64,000 nucleotides of DNA from Faecalicatena contorta (GTDB lineage: Bacteria; Bacillota; Clostridia; Lachnospirales; Lachnospiraceae), in the NCBI RefSeq assembly GCF_003149105.1, contig NZ_QGDS01000001.1, positions 77,334-141,333 of the forward strand, read 5' to 3'. The notes below the pieces were generated by a model. The model did no database searches and was not told the DNA's origin. It saw nothing but the letters and a program-made list of their open reading frames with translations. The position numbers and the translations under genes were made by a program. Below are positions 53,130 through 62,056 of this stretch, one piece after another. Each line of letters starts with the position of its first letter. Within the stretch, counting starts at the first letter, position 1.

Positions 53130-53924
53130 ATGAAAGAGATTAGAGTTGCAGTAGTAACCGGGGGAACCCGTGGAATGGGACAGGCAATTAGTGTGGAGCT
53201 TGCCCGAAGAGGAAACATCGTGTGTGCGGTTTACCGCTCTCATGAGGAAAGCGCGAAAGAAACACAGAAAAAGATTCAGGAGCTGGTGCCTGAAAGTGAT
53301 GTATATAAGGCAGATATTTCTAAAGAAGAGGAAGTGAAGTTTGTAATAGGAGAAATTGGCAAAAAGTTCGGGCGGATTGATATACTTGTAAATAATGCCG
53401 GAATTTTTGATTTTCGTTTCATCGACGAGATGGATGCACCTTATCTGGACCGCGTACTGGATACGAATTTTAAGAGTCAGTTCTATATGCTGCAGAACGC
53501 CGCTGAGTATATGAAGAAAAATAAATACGGAAGAATTGCTAATGCGTCGTCTATATCCGGACATTTTGCAGACTGCGGACTTGTGGCATATGCAGCCAGC
53601 AAGGCAGGTGTTGACATGCTGACAAAAATAAGCTCTGCAGAGCTGGGACCATATAATATTACTGTAAATGCCTATGCGCCCGGGATTATCCATACAGATA
53701 TGACAGATGCCATGATACAGGAGCGGGGAGACGAGCAGGTAAAAGATTTATGTCTGCGCCGCTTTGGAACGGGAGAAGATGTGGCAGCGCTGGTCGGCTT
53801 TCTGACTTCACCGGAGGGAGGCTATGTAACAGGAGAAATCATCGGAATTGACGGCGGTATGTTCAAAGTACAGAATACCTATCTGGCATATGAGCACGCA
53901 AAAAAACAGGAGGGACAGAAATGA
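53130..53924 (+). CDS. SDR-family dehydrogenase of the second polyol cluster
   Basis: 264 residues with all classical SDR motifs: VVTGGTRGMGQAIS (about 8-21), LVNNAGIF (about 87-94), catalytic Ser in ANASSISGH (about 140-146), and YAASKAGVDMLTK with Tyr/Lys (about 154-158). C-terminal GEIIGIDGGM. AGGAG RBS upstream; overlaps the zinc dehydrogenase by four bases (ATGA). Likely oxidises a sugar alcohol or ketose. Confidence 0.88.
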   Translation: MKEIRVAVVTGGTRGMGQAISVELARRGNIVCAVYRSHEESAKETQKKIQELVPESDVYKADISKEEEVKFVIGEIGKKFGRIDILVNNAGIFDFRFIDEMDAPYLDRVLDTNFKSQFYMLQNAAEYMKKNKYGRIANASSISGHFADCGLVAYAASKAGVDMLTKISSAELGPYNITVNAYAPGIIHTDMTDAMIQERGDEQVKDLCLRRFGTGEDVAALVGFLTSPEGGYVTGEIIGIDGGMFKVQNTYLAYEHAKKQEGQK

Positions 53925-54985
53925 GCAAAAAAATGAAGGCATTGCTTTCTTATGCACCTTATGACAATAGGCTGGAGGAAGTAGATATTCCTGCTGTTGG
54001 TCCGGAAGAACTGCTTCTGAAGGTGAAGGGCTGCGGCATATGTGCCGGTGATGTAAAGTCTTATTATGGAGGAATCAGGATATGGGGAACCAGTGAGGCG
54101 GATCGTTATATAGAAGCTCCGGTCATAGGCGGACATGAATTTTTGGGGGAAGTCGTGGTTTCAGGTGACAAGATGACTGGCTATAAGCCCGGTGACCGGG
54201 TCGTAGCAGAACAGATCGTTCCCTGCAGGGAATGCGAATTCTGCAGACAGGGAAAATACTGGATGTGCACAGGTTCAGCAGTTTACGGATTTAAGCAGCA
54301 TATCAATGGCGGCTTTGCAGAATATATTAAACTGCATAAAAACAGTATTATTCATAAAATACCGGAATCCTTTACTACAGAGCAGGCTGTACTGGTAGAA
54401 CCTATTGCGTGCGGAATGCATGCGGTGGAGATGGCTGGAATCAAGCATGATGATGTGGTGGTGATTGCCGGGCTGGGAGCAATCGGCACCTCTATGATTA
54501 ATCTGGCAAAGCTGTGCCTGCCTAAAATGATTATCGGAGTTGATGTAAAAGATTTCCGCCTGGATATGGGAAAGAAATACGGGGCAGATTGTGTACTGAA
54601 TCCGGTTAAATGCAATGCGGAAGAAGCAATTAAAAAGCTGACAGGAGGATATGGCTGTGACGTATATATTGAAGCTTCCGGGAGCGGCATAAGCGTTTCC
54701 CAGGGGCTGAATTCACTGAAGAATCACGGGAGATATGTACAGATGGGTGTGTTTGCCGAAGAGGTAAAAGCAGACTGGAATGTAATCGGAGACGGAAAAG
54801 AACTGACTATAAAAGGCTCTCACCTTTCTGCACTTACTTTCTCCTCCGTAATCCAAGGCATTGAAAGCGGACTGATTCGGACAGAAGGGCTGATTTCCCA
54901 TTCTTTCAGCCTTGAAGACTGGAAAGAGGCATTTGAGGCGGCAGAAAGAAAACCGGAAGCAATGAAGGTTATGCTGGTTCCGTAA
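53921..54985 (+). CDS. Zinc-dependent polyol dehydrogenase, threitol/erythritol type
   Basis: 354-residue medium-chain dehydrogenase. Catalytic zinc C41 (GICAGD) and H72-E73 (IGGHEF); structural cysteines C102, C105, C108, C116. Blocks such as CGICAGDVKSYYGG, IEAPVIGGHEFLGEV, EQIVPCRECEFCRQGKYWMC and VYGFKQHINGGFAEYIKL resemble those I associate with erythritol/L-threitol dehydrogenases. NAD-binding GLGAIG near 186. No kinase follows in this cluster, so the ketose must be handled by enzymes encoded elsewhere, possibly those at 18995-22583. Confidence 0.82.
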   Translation: MSKKMKALLSYAPYDNRLEEVDIPAVGPEELLLKVKGCGICAGDVKSYYGGIRIWGTSEADRYIEAPVIGGHEFLGEVVVSGDKMTGYKPGDRVVAEQIVPCRECEFCRQGKYWMCTGSAVYGFKQHINGGFAEYIKLHKNSIIHKIPESFTTEQAVLVEPIACGMHAVEMAGIKHDDVVVIAGLGAIGTSMINLAKLCLPKMIIGVDVKDFRLDMGKKYGADCVLNPVKCNAEEAIKKLTGGYGCDVYIEASGSGISVSQGLNSLKNHGRYVQMGVFAEEVKADWNVIGDGKELTIKGSHLSALTFSSVIQGIESGLIRTEGLISHSFSLEDWKEAFEAAERKPEAMKVMLVP

Positions 54986-55036
54986 AATATGATAAGAAAA
55001 GTAGTGGTACTCACTGGAAAAAGTAAAATTTTCTGT

Positions 55037-55106
55037 TATAATAAGATAAGTTGCCTGAAGGCAAAATATATTATATAGGTACTAGCAGAAAAGAGGAGTT
55101 TCTGCT
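55037..55106 (+). promoter_or_regulatory. Leader of the LacI-type gene: extended -10 and two hairpins
   Basis: TG-T-TATAAT (TATAAT 55037-55042) forms an extended -10. Two hairpins follow: ttgcc-tgaa-ggcaa (55051-55064) at the predicted start of transcription and agcagaaa/tttctgct (55084-55106). They may be operator or mRNA-structure elements. Confidence 0.45.
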
Positions 55107-55126
55107 GATGGGAAGGGGATTAACTT

Positions 55127-56152
55127 GTGGCAGTTATCAAAGATGTTGCTAAGCTGGCGGGAGTTTCAGTGGGAACAGTCTCAAAATATCTGAATACGCC
55201 GGAGTTATTGCGGGAAGATAAGCGCGCAGCTGTGGAAGATGCAATTCAGAAATTAAATTACAAACCAAATTTATTTGCCAGAAACCTGCGGGTACAGGAT
55301 TCAAGGACAATAGCAGTGATAGCACAGGAAATTCGGAATCCATTTCATGCGGCACTCTTTAATACCATTCGAAAAGAGGCAATGAAACACGATTATTCAG
55401 TAGTTCTTTATTCTATTAGTGATGTGAACGGAAACATAGACACTTTATTTGAATCGCTTCCGGTTCATTATTTCAGCGGACTGATTTTGTGTTACTTTCA
55501 TGATATGGAACAGTCCATTAATTTTGCAAAGCGGCATGAAAAGGTACCTATGGTTATTATGAGCAATTCTAACCGGTATTTCAGTAAGTATGATTCTAAT
55601 AAGATAGTGCACACAGACTTTACAAGAGGCATTCAGAAGCTCTGTGAGTATCTGATCAGCCTTGGCAACCAAAATATAGCCTATATAGGCTGCAAGACAA
55701 AGGATGCGGCACATGAACCAAAGCTAAACGGCTTTTTGATGACAATGGAAAAACATCATCTGAAACCCCACAGTATTATCAGGCTGGAAAAAGAATACAC
55801 AATGGAAACAGGATATGAATCCGCCGAGCAGATTTTAAAAAGTGGCACTCTGCCAGATGCCATTTTAAGCGATACGGATGTCATGGCAATCGGGGCACTG
55901 AACTGTCTCCGCGATCACGGAGTAAAAGTCCCGGAGGACATGATGCTGGCGTCTTTCGATAATATAGAATTTTCCAGATATTGCAATCCTAGATTGACAA
56001 CCATTAGTGTTCCCATTGAGAACATGAGTATAAAGGCTGTGGAACTGCTCATATCTCAGATGGAAAACAAAGAATACAGCTGTAAAGATAACGGGTTCGA
56101 TCTGGAACTGATTGTCCGGGAATCAACAAAGCAACTTTTAGAAAGTGTATAA
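55127..56152 (+). CDS. LacI-family transcriptional regulator
   Basis: 341 residues from a GTG (GGAAGGGG upstream). N-terminal headpiece AVIKDVAKLAGVSVGTVSKYLN (about 2-23) is standard LacI DNA binding; the sensor core follows (TIAVIAQEIRNPFHAALFNTIRKEA, LASFDNIEFSRYCNPRLTTIS). It probably controls the importer-dehydrogenase operon upstream through the palindromes at 49048-49112. Confidence 0.93.
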   Translation: MAVIKDVAKLAGVSVGTVSKYLNTPELLREDKRAAVEDAIQKLNYKPNLFARNLRVQDSRTIAVIAQEIRNPFHAALFNTIRKEAMKHDYSVVLYSISDVNGNIDTLFESLPVHYFSGLILCYFHDMEQSINFAKRHEKVPMVIMSNSNRYFSKYDSNKIVHTDFTRGIQKLCEYLISLGNQNIAYIGCKTKDAAHEPKLNGFLMTMEKHHLKPHSIIRLEKEYTMETGYESAEQILKSGTLPDAILSDTDVMAIGALNCLRDHGVKVPEDMMLASFDNIEFSRYCNPRLTTISVPIENMSIKAVELLISQMENKEYSCKDNGFDLELIVRESTKQLLESV

Positions 56153-56192
56153 GCACCTGGTATCCCAGGAACAATAAAAAGATGAAGAGGAA

Positions 56193-56250
56193 AAAGTGTC
56201 TGATGCAAAATCCGAAACAAAACGACAGATTTTGCATCAGGCACTTTTAT
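56193..56250 (+). terminator. Terminator after the LacI-type gene
   Basis: ~20-base near-perfect arms (aaagtg-t-ctgatgcaaaatc / gattttgcatcag-g-cacttt), 15-base loop, then a U-rich stretch (TTTTAT). Marks the right edge of the accessory segment. Confidence 0.85.
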
Positions 56251-56283
56251 ATTTACCTCTTATATTTAATTTCCATTTTCTTA

Positions 56284-56312
56284 TTGATTTTTATATTGAT
56301 GTCTAGTAGAAT
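56284..56312 (+). promoter_or_regulatory. Promoter for plsX
   Basis: TTGATT (56284-56289), 17 bases, TAGAAT (56307-56312), ~28 bases ahead of the plsX start. It gives plsX-acpP-rnc-smc-ftsY its own transcription after the interruption. Confidence 0.6.
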
Positions 56313-56340
56313 TAATGCAGTAGCGTTAGGAGGAAGAAAA

Positions 56341-57366
56341 ATGTCTGATATTACAAGAGTTGCCTTAGATGCTATGGGCGGCGACAATGCACCCGGCGAG
56401 ATCATTCGTGGTGCGGTAGAAGCTGTAAAGCAAAGAGGCGACATAAAGGTTCTGCTGACCGGGCAGGAAGAGTTGTTAAAAAAGACCTTATCAGAATATA
56501 CTTATCCAAAGGACCAGATTGAAGTTGTGAATGCGGCAGAAGTTATTGAGACTGCAGAAGCACCGGTTATGGCGATTCGCAGGAAGAAAGACTCTTCTCT
56601 TGTAGTGGCCATGAATCTGGTAAAGAATGGGGAGGCCGATGCATTTGTATCTGCCGGAAGTTCAGGAGCCATTCTGGTTGGAGGCCAGGTACTGGTGGGC
56701 AGGATTAAAGGGGTAGAGAGACCGCCTCTTGCACCGTTGATACCCACTGCCAAAGGCGTATCGCTGCTGATAGACTGTGGGGCAAATGTAGACGCGAGAC
56801 CGTCACATCTTGTTCAGTTTGCAAAAATAGGTTCTATTTATATGGAGAGTGTCCTCGGAAAGAAAAAGCCTACAGTAGGGATTGTGAATATTGGTGCAGA
56901 GGAGGAGAAGGGAAATGCACTCGTAAAAGAAACCTTTCCGCTTCTGAAAGAATGTAAAGACATCAATTTTATAGGAAGCGTGGAGGCCAGAGACATCCCC
57001 CTTGGAGATGTAGATGTTATAGTCTGTGAGGCCTTTGTGGGAAATGTAATCCTGAAACTGTATGAAGGTTTAGGCAGTACCTTAATCAGTAAGATTAAGG
57101 GCGGCATGATGACCTCTTTGAGAAGCAAGATAGGAGCGCTTCTTGTGAAGCCTGCACTGAAAGCCACACTAAAAAATTTCGATGCCAGTGAGCATGGTGG
57201 TGCGCCTTTGCTGGGGTTGAATGGGCTGGTTGTAAAAACACATGGAAGTTCTACTTCAAAGGAAGTATGTAATTCAATTATCCAATGCGTCACGTTTAAG
57301 AAGCAGCAAATTAATGAAAAGATAAAAGCTGCCATTCAGGCGCAGGAAGAAAAAAAAGAAGATTAG
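56341..57366 (+). CDS. plsX: Phosphate acyltransferase PlsX
   Basis: 341 residues from the ATG at 56341, with AGGAGGA 6 bases upstream; the frame extends to 56182 but that part is hairpin and promoter. PlsX pattern: RVALDAMGGDNAPGEIIRGA (start), AGSSGAILVGGQVLVGRIKGVERPPLAPLIPT in two blocks (about 97-128), LLIDCGANVDARPSHLVQFA, and CEAFVGNVILKLYEG. Makes acyl phosphate from acyl-ACP for phospholipid synthesis. acpP follows. Confidence 0.95.
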   Translation: MSDITRVALDAMGGDNAPGEIIRGAVEAVKQRGDIKVLLTGQEELLKKTLSEYTYPKDQIEVVNAAEVIETAEAPVMAIRRKKDSSLVVAMNLVKNGEADAFVSAGSSGAILVGGQVLVGRIKGVERPPLAPLIPTAKGVSLLIDCGANVDARPSHLVQFAKIGSIYMESVLGKKKPTVGIVNIGAEEEKGNALVKETFPLLKECKDINFIGSVEARDIPLGDVDVIVCEAFVGNVILKLYEGLGSTLISKIKGGMMTSLRSKIGALLVKPALKATLKNFDASEHGGAPLLGLNGLVVKTHGSSTSKEVCNSIIQCVTFKKQQINEKIKAAIQAQEEKKED

Positions 57367-57391
57367 TGTAATAAAGAAAGGGAACAAGATT

Positions 57392-57622
57392 ATGGAGTTT
57401 GAAAAATTACAGGAAATTATTGCGGACGTATTAAACGTTTCAAAGGATGATATCAGCCTGGAAACTACATTTGTAGATGATTTAGGAGCAGATTCCTTAG
57501 ATATTTTCCAAATCATTATGGGAATTGAGGAAGAATTCGATATTGAGATTGATAATGATGAAGCTGAGAAAATTTCAACAGTACAGGATGCGGTTGACCA
57601 GATTAAAAAGGCTGTAGAATAG
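57392..57622 (+). CDS. acpP: Acyl carrier protein
   Basis: 76 residues, acidic. The phosphopantetheine site is the Ser in DLGADSLDIFQIIM (about 34-47). Helical hairpin profile standard for ACP. AAAGGGAACAAG RBS upstream. Confidence 0.97.
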   Translation: MEFEKLQEIIADVLNVSKDDISLETTFVDDLGADSLDIFQIIMGIEEEFDIEIDNDEAEKISTVQDAVDQIKKAVE

Positions 57623-57634
57623 ATAGGAAATTAA

Positions 57635-57660
57635 TGAAAAAGCCCCTATGGGCTTTTTCA
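57635..57660 (+). terminator. Terminator after acpP
   Basis: Perfect 11-base arms (tgaaaaagccc / gggctttttca), 4-base loop, with the T-run in the right arm. It may partly separate acpP from rnc. Confidence 0.85.
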
Positions 57661-57724
57661 TTTTCATAAGAGAAGGAGAATCCGGTTAAGAAAAAGGATT
57701 GTCTTCTTTTGAAAGGAAAAGGGT

Positions 57725-58414
57725 ATGAGCGGTAACTTAAAAGAATTGGAGAAAAAAATAGGGTACAAATTCAAAAACTTTTCCTTGCTTGGACAGGCTA
57801 TGATGCACAGCTCTTATACGAATGAGAAGCACTTGGAGAAGCACCACTGCAATGAAAGGCTGGAGTTTCTTGGAGATGCAGTGCTGGAACTGGTTTCCAG
57901 TGAATATTTGTTTTTAGAATCTCCAAAGGTATCGGAGGGAGAACTGACCAAGGCAAGGGCTAGTATGGTGTGTGAACCGGCACTGGCTTTCTGTGCAAAA
58001 GATATTGATCTTGGGTCTTATCTGCTGCTTGGCAAGGGTGAAGAGGCAACCGGGGGAAGACAGAGAGAGTCGATTACGTCAGATGCATTGGAAGCGTTGA
58101 TTGGTGCAATTTATCTGGACGGTGGTTTTACTAATGCAAAAGAGTTTATTCATCGGTTTATATTGTCAGATTTAGAAAGTAAAAAGCTCTTTTTTGATAG
58201 CAAGACTATTTTGCAGGAAATTGTACAGGCAAGGATGGAGGATGGGATTTCCTACAACCTCATAAAAGAAGAGGGCCCGGACCATAACAAGTCTTTCTTT
58301 GTGGAAGCACTTATCGGTACGCAGAGTTATGGGGTAGGGGCAGGCAGGACAAAAAAAGCAGCGGAACAGGAAGCTGCCTATAAAGCGATACTAGAATTGA
58401 GAAAAGAAAAATAA
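57725..58414 (+). CDS. rnc: Ribonuclease III
   Basis: 229 residues. RNase III domain (about 1-150) with the signature ERLEFLGDAVLE (about 41-52), which carries the catalytic acidic residues, and SDALEALIGAIYLDGG (about 118-133). dsRNA-binding domain (about 155-229): TILQEIVQARMEDGISYNLIKEEG and AGRTKKAAEQEAAYKAIL. Processes rRNA and other double-stranded RNA. Followed 12 bases later by smc. Confidence 0.97.
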   Translation: MSGNLKELEKKIGYKFKNFSLLGQAMMHSSYTNEKHLEKHHCNERLEFLGDAVLELVSSEYLFLESPKVSEGELTKARASMVCEPALAFCAKDIDLGSYLLLGKGEEATGGRQRESITSDALEALIGAIYLDGGFTNAKEFIHRFILSDLESKKLFFDSKTILQEIVQARMEDGISYNLIKEEGPDHNKSFFVEALIGTQSYGVGAGRTKKAAEQEAAYKAILELRKEK

Positions 58415-58426
58415 AGCAGGTGTTAT

Positions 58427-61400
58427 ATGTATTTAAAAAGCATTGAGGTACAAGGATTTAAGTCTTTTGCCCATAAAATCAAATTCGAATTCCATAACGG
58501 AATTACTGGTATCGTAGGTCCAAATGGCAGCGGAAAGAGTAATGTGGCAGATGCGGTGCGCTGGGTTCTGGGAGAGCAGCGGGTGAAGCAGCTCAGGGGC
58601 GGCACTATGCAGGATGTTATTTTTTCCGGAACGGAGAACCGTAAACCACTCAGCTATGCATCGGTTGCGATTACACTGGACAATTCGGACCATCAACTGC
58701 CTGTAGATTATGAGGAAGTTACCGTCACCAGAAAGCTGTACCGCTCAGGAGAAAGTGAATATCTGATTAATGGTGCCGGATGCCGTCTAAAGGATATCAA
58801 TGAAATGTTTTATGACACCGGAATCGGAAAAGAAGGATACTCCATTATCGGGCAGGGGCAGATTGATAAAATACTAAGCGGAAAACCGGAAGAGCGCCGG
58901 GAGCTGTTTGATGAGGCGGCGGGGATTGTGAAGTTTAAGCGCCGGAAGAATCTTTCTGTAAAAAAACTGGAAGAGGAACGGCTGAATCTGACCCGTGTCA
59001 ATGACATTCTGACGGAACTGGAAAAACAAATAGGACCTCTGAAACGGCAGTCCGAGGTGGCAAGGGAATATTTAAAGAAGAAGGAAGAACTTAAAACCTT
59101 TGATATTAATATGTTCCTATTGGAAACAGAGCGTATCAAAGACCAGATACGGGAGGCAGATTCTAAGCTGCAGATTGCCCTTGAGGAACTGGAAGAAGCA
59201 AATGTCAGATATACAGACATGAAGAATGAGTATGATGCCATTGAAGAAGAGGTAGACGGAATAGATTTCTCTATTGAGAAAGCAAAGAGCCAGCTAAATG
59301 AGACTACGCTTCTGAAACAACAATTAGAGGGGCAGATTAATGTATTAAAGGAACAAATTAATACGATACGGATGAATGATGAGCATTATGATAACCGTCT
59401 GCATACCATCCGAATAGAAATAGAAACAAGACAGGCACAGGAAGAAGAGTTAGACAGAGAACAGGCTGCAGTAAAGGCAAGATTGAGTGAGGTTGCAAGA
59501 AGTAATACTGAGGCCAAAGAAGCTTTGATTGATGTACAGGCAAGAATTGCCTCCGGGACAGCCGGGATTGAACAGTGCAAGGCAGAAATCATAGAGCTTT
59601 TGAATAACAGGGCATCCACCAGGGCTAAGATTCAGCACTATACAACAACTCAGGAGCAGATTACGATCAGGAAATCAGAACTGGGACGCATGATTTTGGA
59701 AGTGTCAGGGGAAGCCCGCAAACAAAATGAAGTCCTTTTGGAATATGAGGCCCAGCTAAAGCAGATTTCCGGAGAGATTGCCGGATACGCGGAGAAAATC
59801 AGTAAAAATGAGCAGGAGATTGAACAGCTTCAGCAAGAGCTGTCCGCAAAACAGGAGCAATTGCGTATTGGGCAGACAGCATACCACCGGGAGTCCTCCA
59901 GGCTGGAATCCTTAAAAAATATTACAGAGCGTTATGATGGTTATGGCAACAGTATCCGTAAGGTTATGAGTAACAAGGACAGGGAAAAGGGTCTTATAGG
60001 GGTAGTAGCCGATATTATTAAGGTAGATAAAGAATATGAAATTGCAGTTGAGACGGCTTTAGGCGGAAATATCCAGAATATTGTTACAGATAATGAAGAA
60101 ACTGCAAAACGTATGATTGCTTATTTGAAACAGAATAAGTTTGGGCGGGCAACCTTCCTCCCTTTAACAAGTATGCATGGCGGCTCAGAAATCCGGCAGG
60201 CGGAAGTCATGAAGGAAGAAGGAATTATTGGTGTTGCCAGTACACTTGTACATGTGGAGAAGCAATTTCAGGGACTGGCAAACCAGCTCCTTGGCAGAAC
60301 ACTTGTAGTGGACCATATTGACAATGGAATCCGAATTTCCAGAAAATACAAGCAGTCACTGCGTCTGGTAACACTGGAAGGAGAACTGATTAATCCCGGC
60401 GGTTCCATGACAGGAGGTGCTTTCAAAAATTCAAGCAACCTTCTGAGCAGACGGCGGGAAATCGAAGAGTTTGAGCAGACTGTAAAGATGCTGAAAAAAG
60501 ATATGGATGACTGTGAGCGGACAGTCAATGACGTGAAGGCAAAACGTGCTGCATGTTACAGTGCAATTGATGAGCTTCAGCAGAAATTGAGAAAAGCATC
60601 TGTCATTGAGAATACTGCAAAGATGAACGTAGAGCAGGTACAGACCAGACAAAAAGAGGCTGCCCAGCGATATGATTCTTACCTGAAAGAGCAAGAAAGT
60701 CTGGAGCAGAAGCTGCAGGAGATTTTGGACAATGAAGATTCTATTCAGATGGAACTGGAAACTTCCGAGGCGTTAGAAAAAGAATTGAATGTCCGGATTG
60801 AGGAGCAGCAAAAATGCCTGGAAGCTGACAGAGAAAAGGAAGCTATTCAGCAGAGACATTCTGAAGAAGTTCATCTTTCTCATGCAAGTCTGGAACAGCA
60901 AAATGCATTTATTTTAGAAAACATCGGGCGTATCCAGGAAGAAATCGCAAAGTTTGAGACTGAACTCAGAGAACTGGATATCAACAAGGGAAATGCATCG
61001 GAAGAAATCCAGGAAAAAGAAACTAAAATAAAGGATCTGAGAGATACCATTGAGAACTCGAAAGAGCTTTTTGCAGAAATTGAGGCAGAGATTAAAAGCC
61101 AGACGGCAAACAGAGATGCGCTCAATCAAAAACATAAAGAGTTCCTTGGGAAAAGAGAAGAATTATCCAGGCACATGTCAGAGCTGGATAAGGAGTGTTT
61201 CAGGCTGAACAGTCAGAAAGAATCCTATGAAGAAGCTTCAGAGAAGCAGATGAATTATATGTGGGAAGAGTATGAACTGACTTACAATCACGCTATGGAG
61301 CTGCGAAATAAAAACCTGACGGATCTTGCATACATGAAGCGTCAGATTCAGGTATTGAAAGGTGAGATAAGGAAGCTTGGAGATGTGAATGTCAATGCTA

Positions 61401-61987
61401 TTGATGATTATAAAAATGTTTCTGAGCGCTATGAATTCCTGAAGAAACAGCATGATGACCTGGTAGAAGCGGAAGTTACGCTGATGAAGATTATTGACGA
61501 GCTGGATGCAGCTATGAGAAAGCAGTTTGAAGAACAGTTTGCATTGATTTCGAAAGAATTTGACAATGTATTCAAGCAGTTATTCGGAGGAGGCAAAGGA
61601 ACTTTGGAGCTTATGGAGGATGAGGACATTCTGGAGGCAGGAGTCAAAATCATTGCACAGCCGCCAGGTAAGAAGCTCCAGAACATGATGCAGCTTTCCG
61701 GCGGCGAAAAAGCACTGACAGCGATTTCACTGCTGTTTGCAATCCAGAATCTAAAACCTTCTCCATTCTGCCTGCTGGACGAGATAGAGGCAGCATTGGA
61801 TGATAACAATGTGGTGCGTTTTGCCCAATACTTGCATAAATTGACGAAACATACACAATTTATTGTCATCACCCACAGAAGAGGGACCATGACTGCATCG
61901 GACAGGCTTTATGGTATTACAATGCAGGAAAAAGGTATATCTACACTTGTCTCTGTAGATTTACTGGAGGGTGATTTGGATAAATAA
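58427..61987 (+). CDS. smc: Chromosome segregation protein SMC
   Basis: 1186 residues. Walker A GPNGSGKSN (about 32-40), long coiled coils (about 170-500 and 680-1020) separated by a hinge (about 510-660) beginning GLIGVVADIIKVDKEYE and ending near GGSMTGGAFKNSS. C-terminal signature LSGGEKALTA (about 1091) and Walker B FCLLDEIEAALDD (about 1114). Holds chromosomal DNA in loops with ScpAB, whose genes are not in the window. Confidence 0.97.
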   Translation: MYLKSIEVQGFKSFAHKIKFEFHNGITGIVGPNGSGKSNVADAVRWVLGEQRVKQLRGGTMQDVIFSGTENRKPLSYASVAITLDNSDHQLPVDYEEVTVTRKLYRSGESEYLINGAGCRLKDINEMFYDTGIGKEGYSIIGQGQIDKILSGKPEERRELFDEAAGIVKFKRRKNLSVKKLEEERLNLTRVNDILTELEKQIGPLKRQSEVAREYLKKKEELKTFDINMFLLETERIKDQIREADSKLQIALEELEEANVRYTDMKNEYDAIEEEVDGIDFSIEKAKSQLNETTLLKQQLEGQINVLKEQINTIRMNDEHYDNRLHTIRIEIETRQAQEEELDREQAAVKARLSEVARSNTEAKEALIDVQARIASGTAGIEQCKAEIIELLNNRASTRAKIQHYTTTQEQITIRKSELGRMILEVSGEARKQNEVLLEYEAQLKQISGEIAGYAEKISKNEQEIEQLQQELSAKQEQLRIGQTAYHRESSRLESLKNITERYDGYGNSIRKVMSNKDREKGLIGVVADIIKVDKEYEIAVETALGGNIQNIVTDNEETAKRMIAYLKQNKFGRATFLPLTSMHGGSEIRQAEVMKEEGIIGVASTLVHVEKQFQGLANQLLGRTLVVDHIDNGIRISRKYKQSLRLVTLEGELINPGGSMTGGAFKNSSNLLSRRREIEEFEQTVKMLKKDMDDCERTVNDVKAKRAACYSAIDELQQKLRKASVIENTAKMNVEQVQTRQKEAAQRYDSYLKEQESLEQKLQEILDNEDSIQMELETSEALEKELNVRIEEQQKCLEADREKEAIQQRHSEEVHLSHASLEQQNAFILENIGRIQEEIAKFETELRELDINKGNASEEIQEKETKIKDLRDTIENSKELFAEIEAEIKSQTANRDALNQKHKEFLGKREELSRHMSELDKECFRLNSQKESYEEASEKQMNYMWEEYELTYNHAMELRNKNLTDLAYMKRQIQVLKGEIRKLGDVNVNAIDDYKNVSERYEFLKKQHDDLVEAEVTLMKIIDELDAAMRKQFEEQFALISKEFDNVFKQLFGGGKGTLELMEDEDILEAGVKIIAQPPGKKLQNMMQLSGGEKALTAISLLFAIQNLKPSPFCLLDEIEAALDDNNVVRFAQYLHKLTKHTQFIVITHRRGTMTASDRLYGITMQEKGISTLVSVDLLEGDLDK

Positions 61988-62056
61988 GCACTTTAAGGGT
62001 AACTGTTCATGGTTCTGAACAGATACCTTTAAGTAATATAAGAATGGAGGGGAAAG

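Noticed and set aside
36897..56152. Prophage or integrative element as the cause of the rpmF-plsX interruption
   Set aside because: No integrase, transposase, conjugation, replication or phage structural genes, and no flanking direct repeat or tRNA attachment site were seen.
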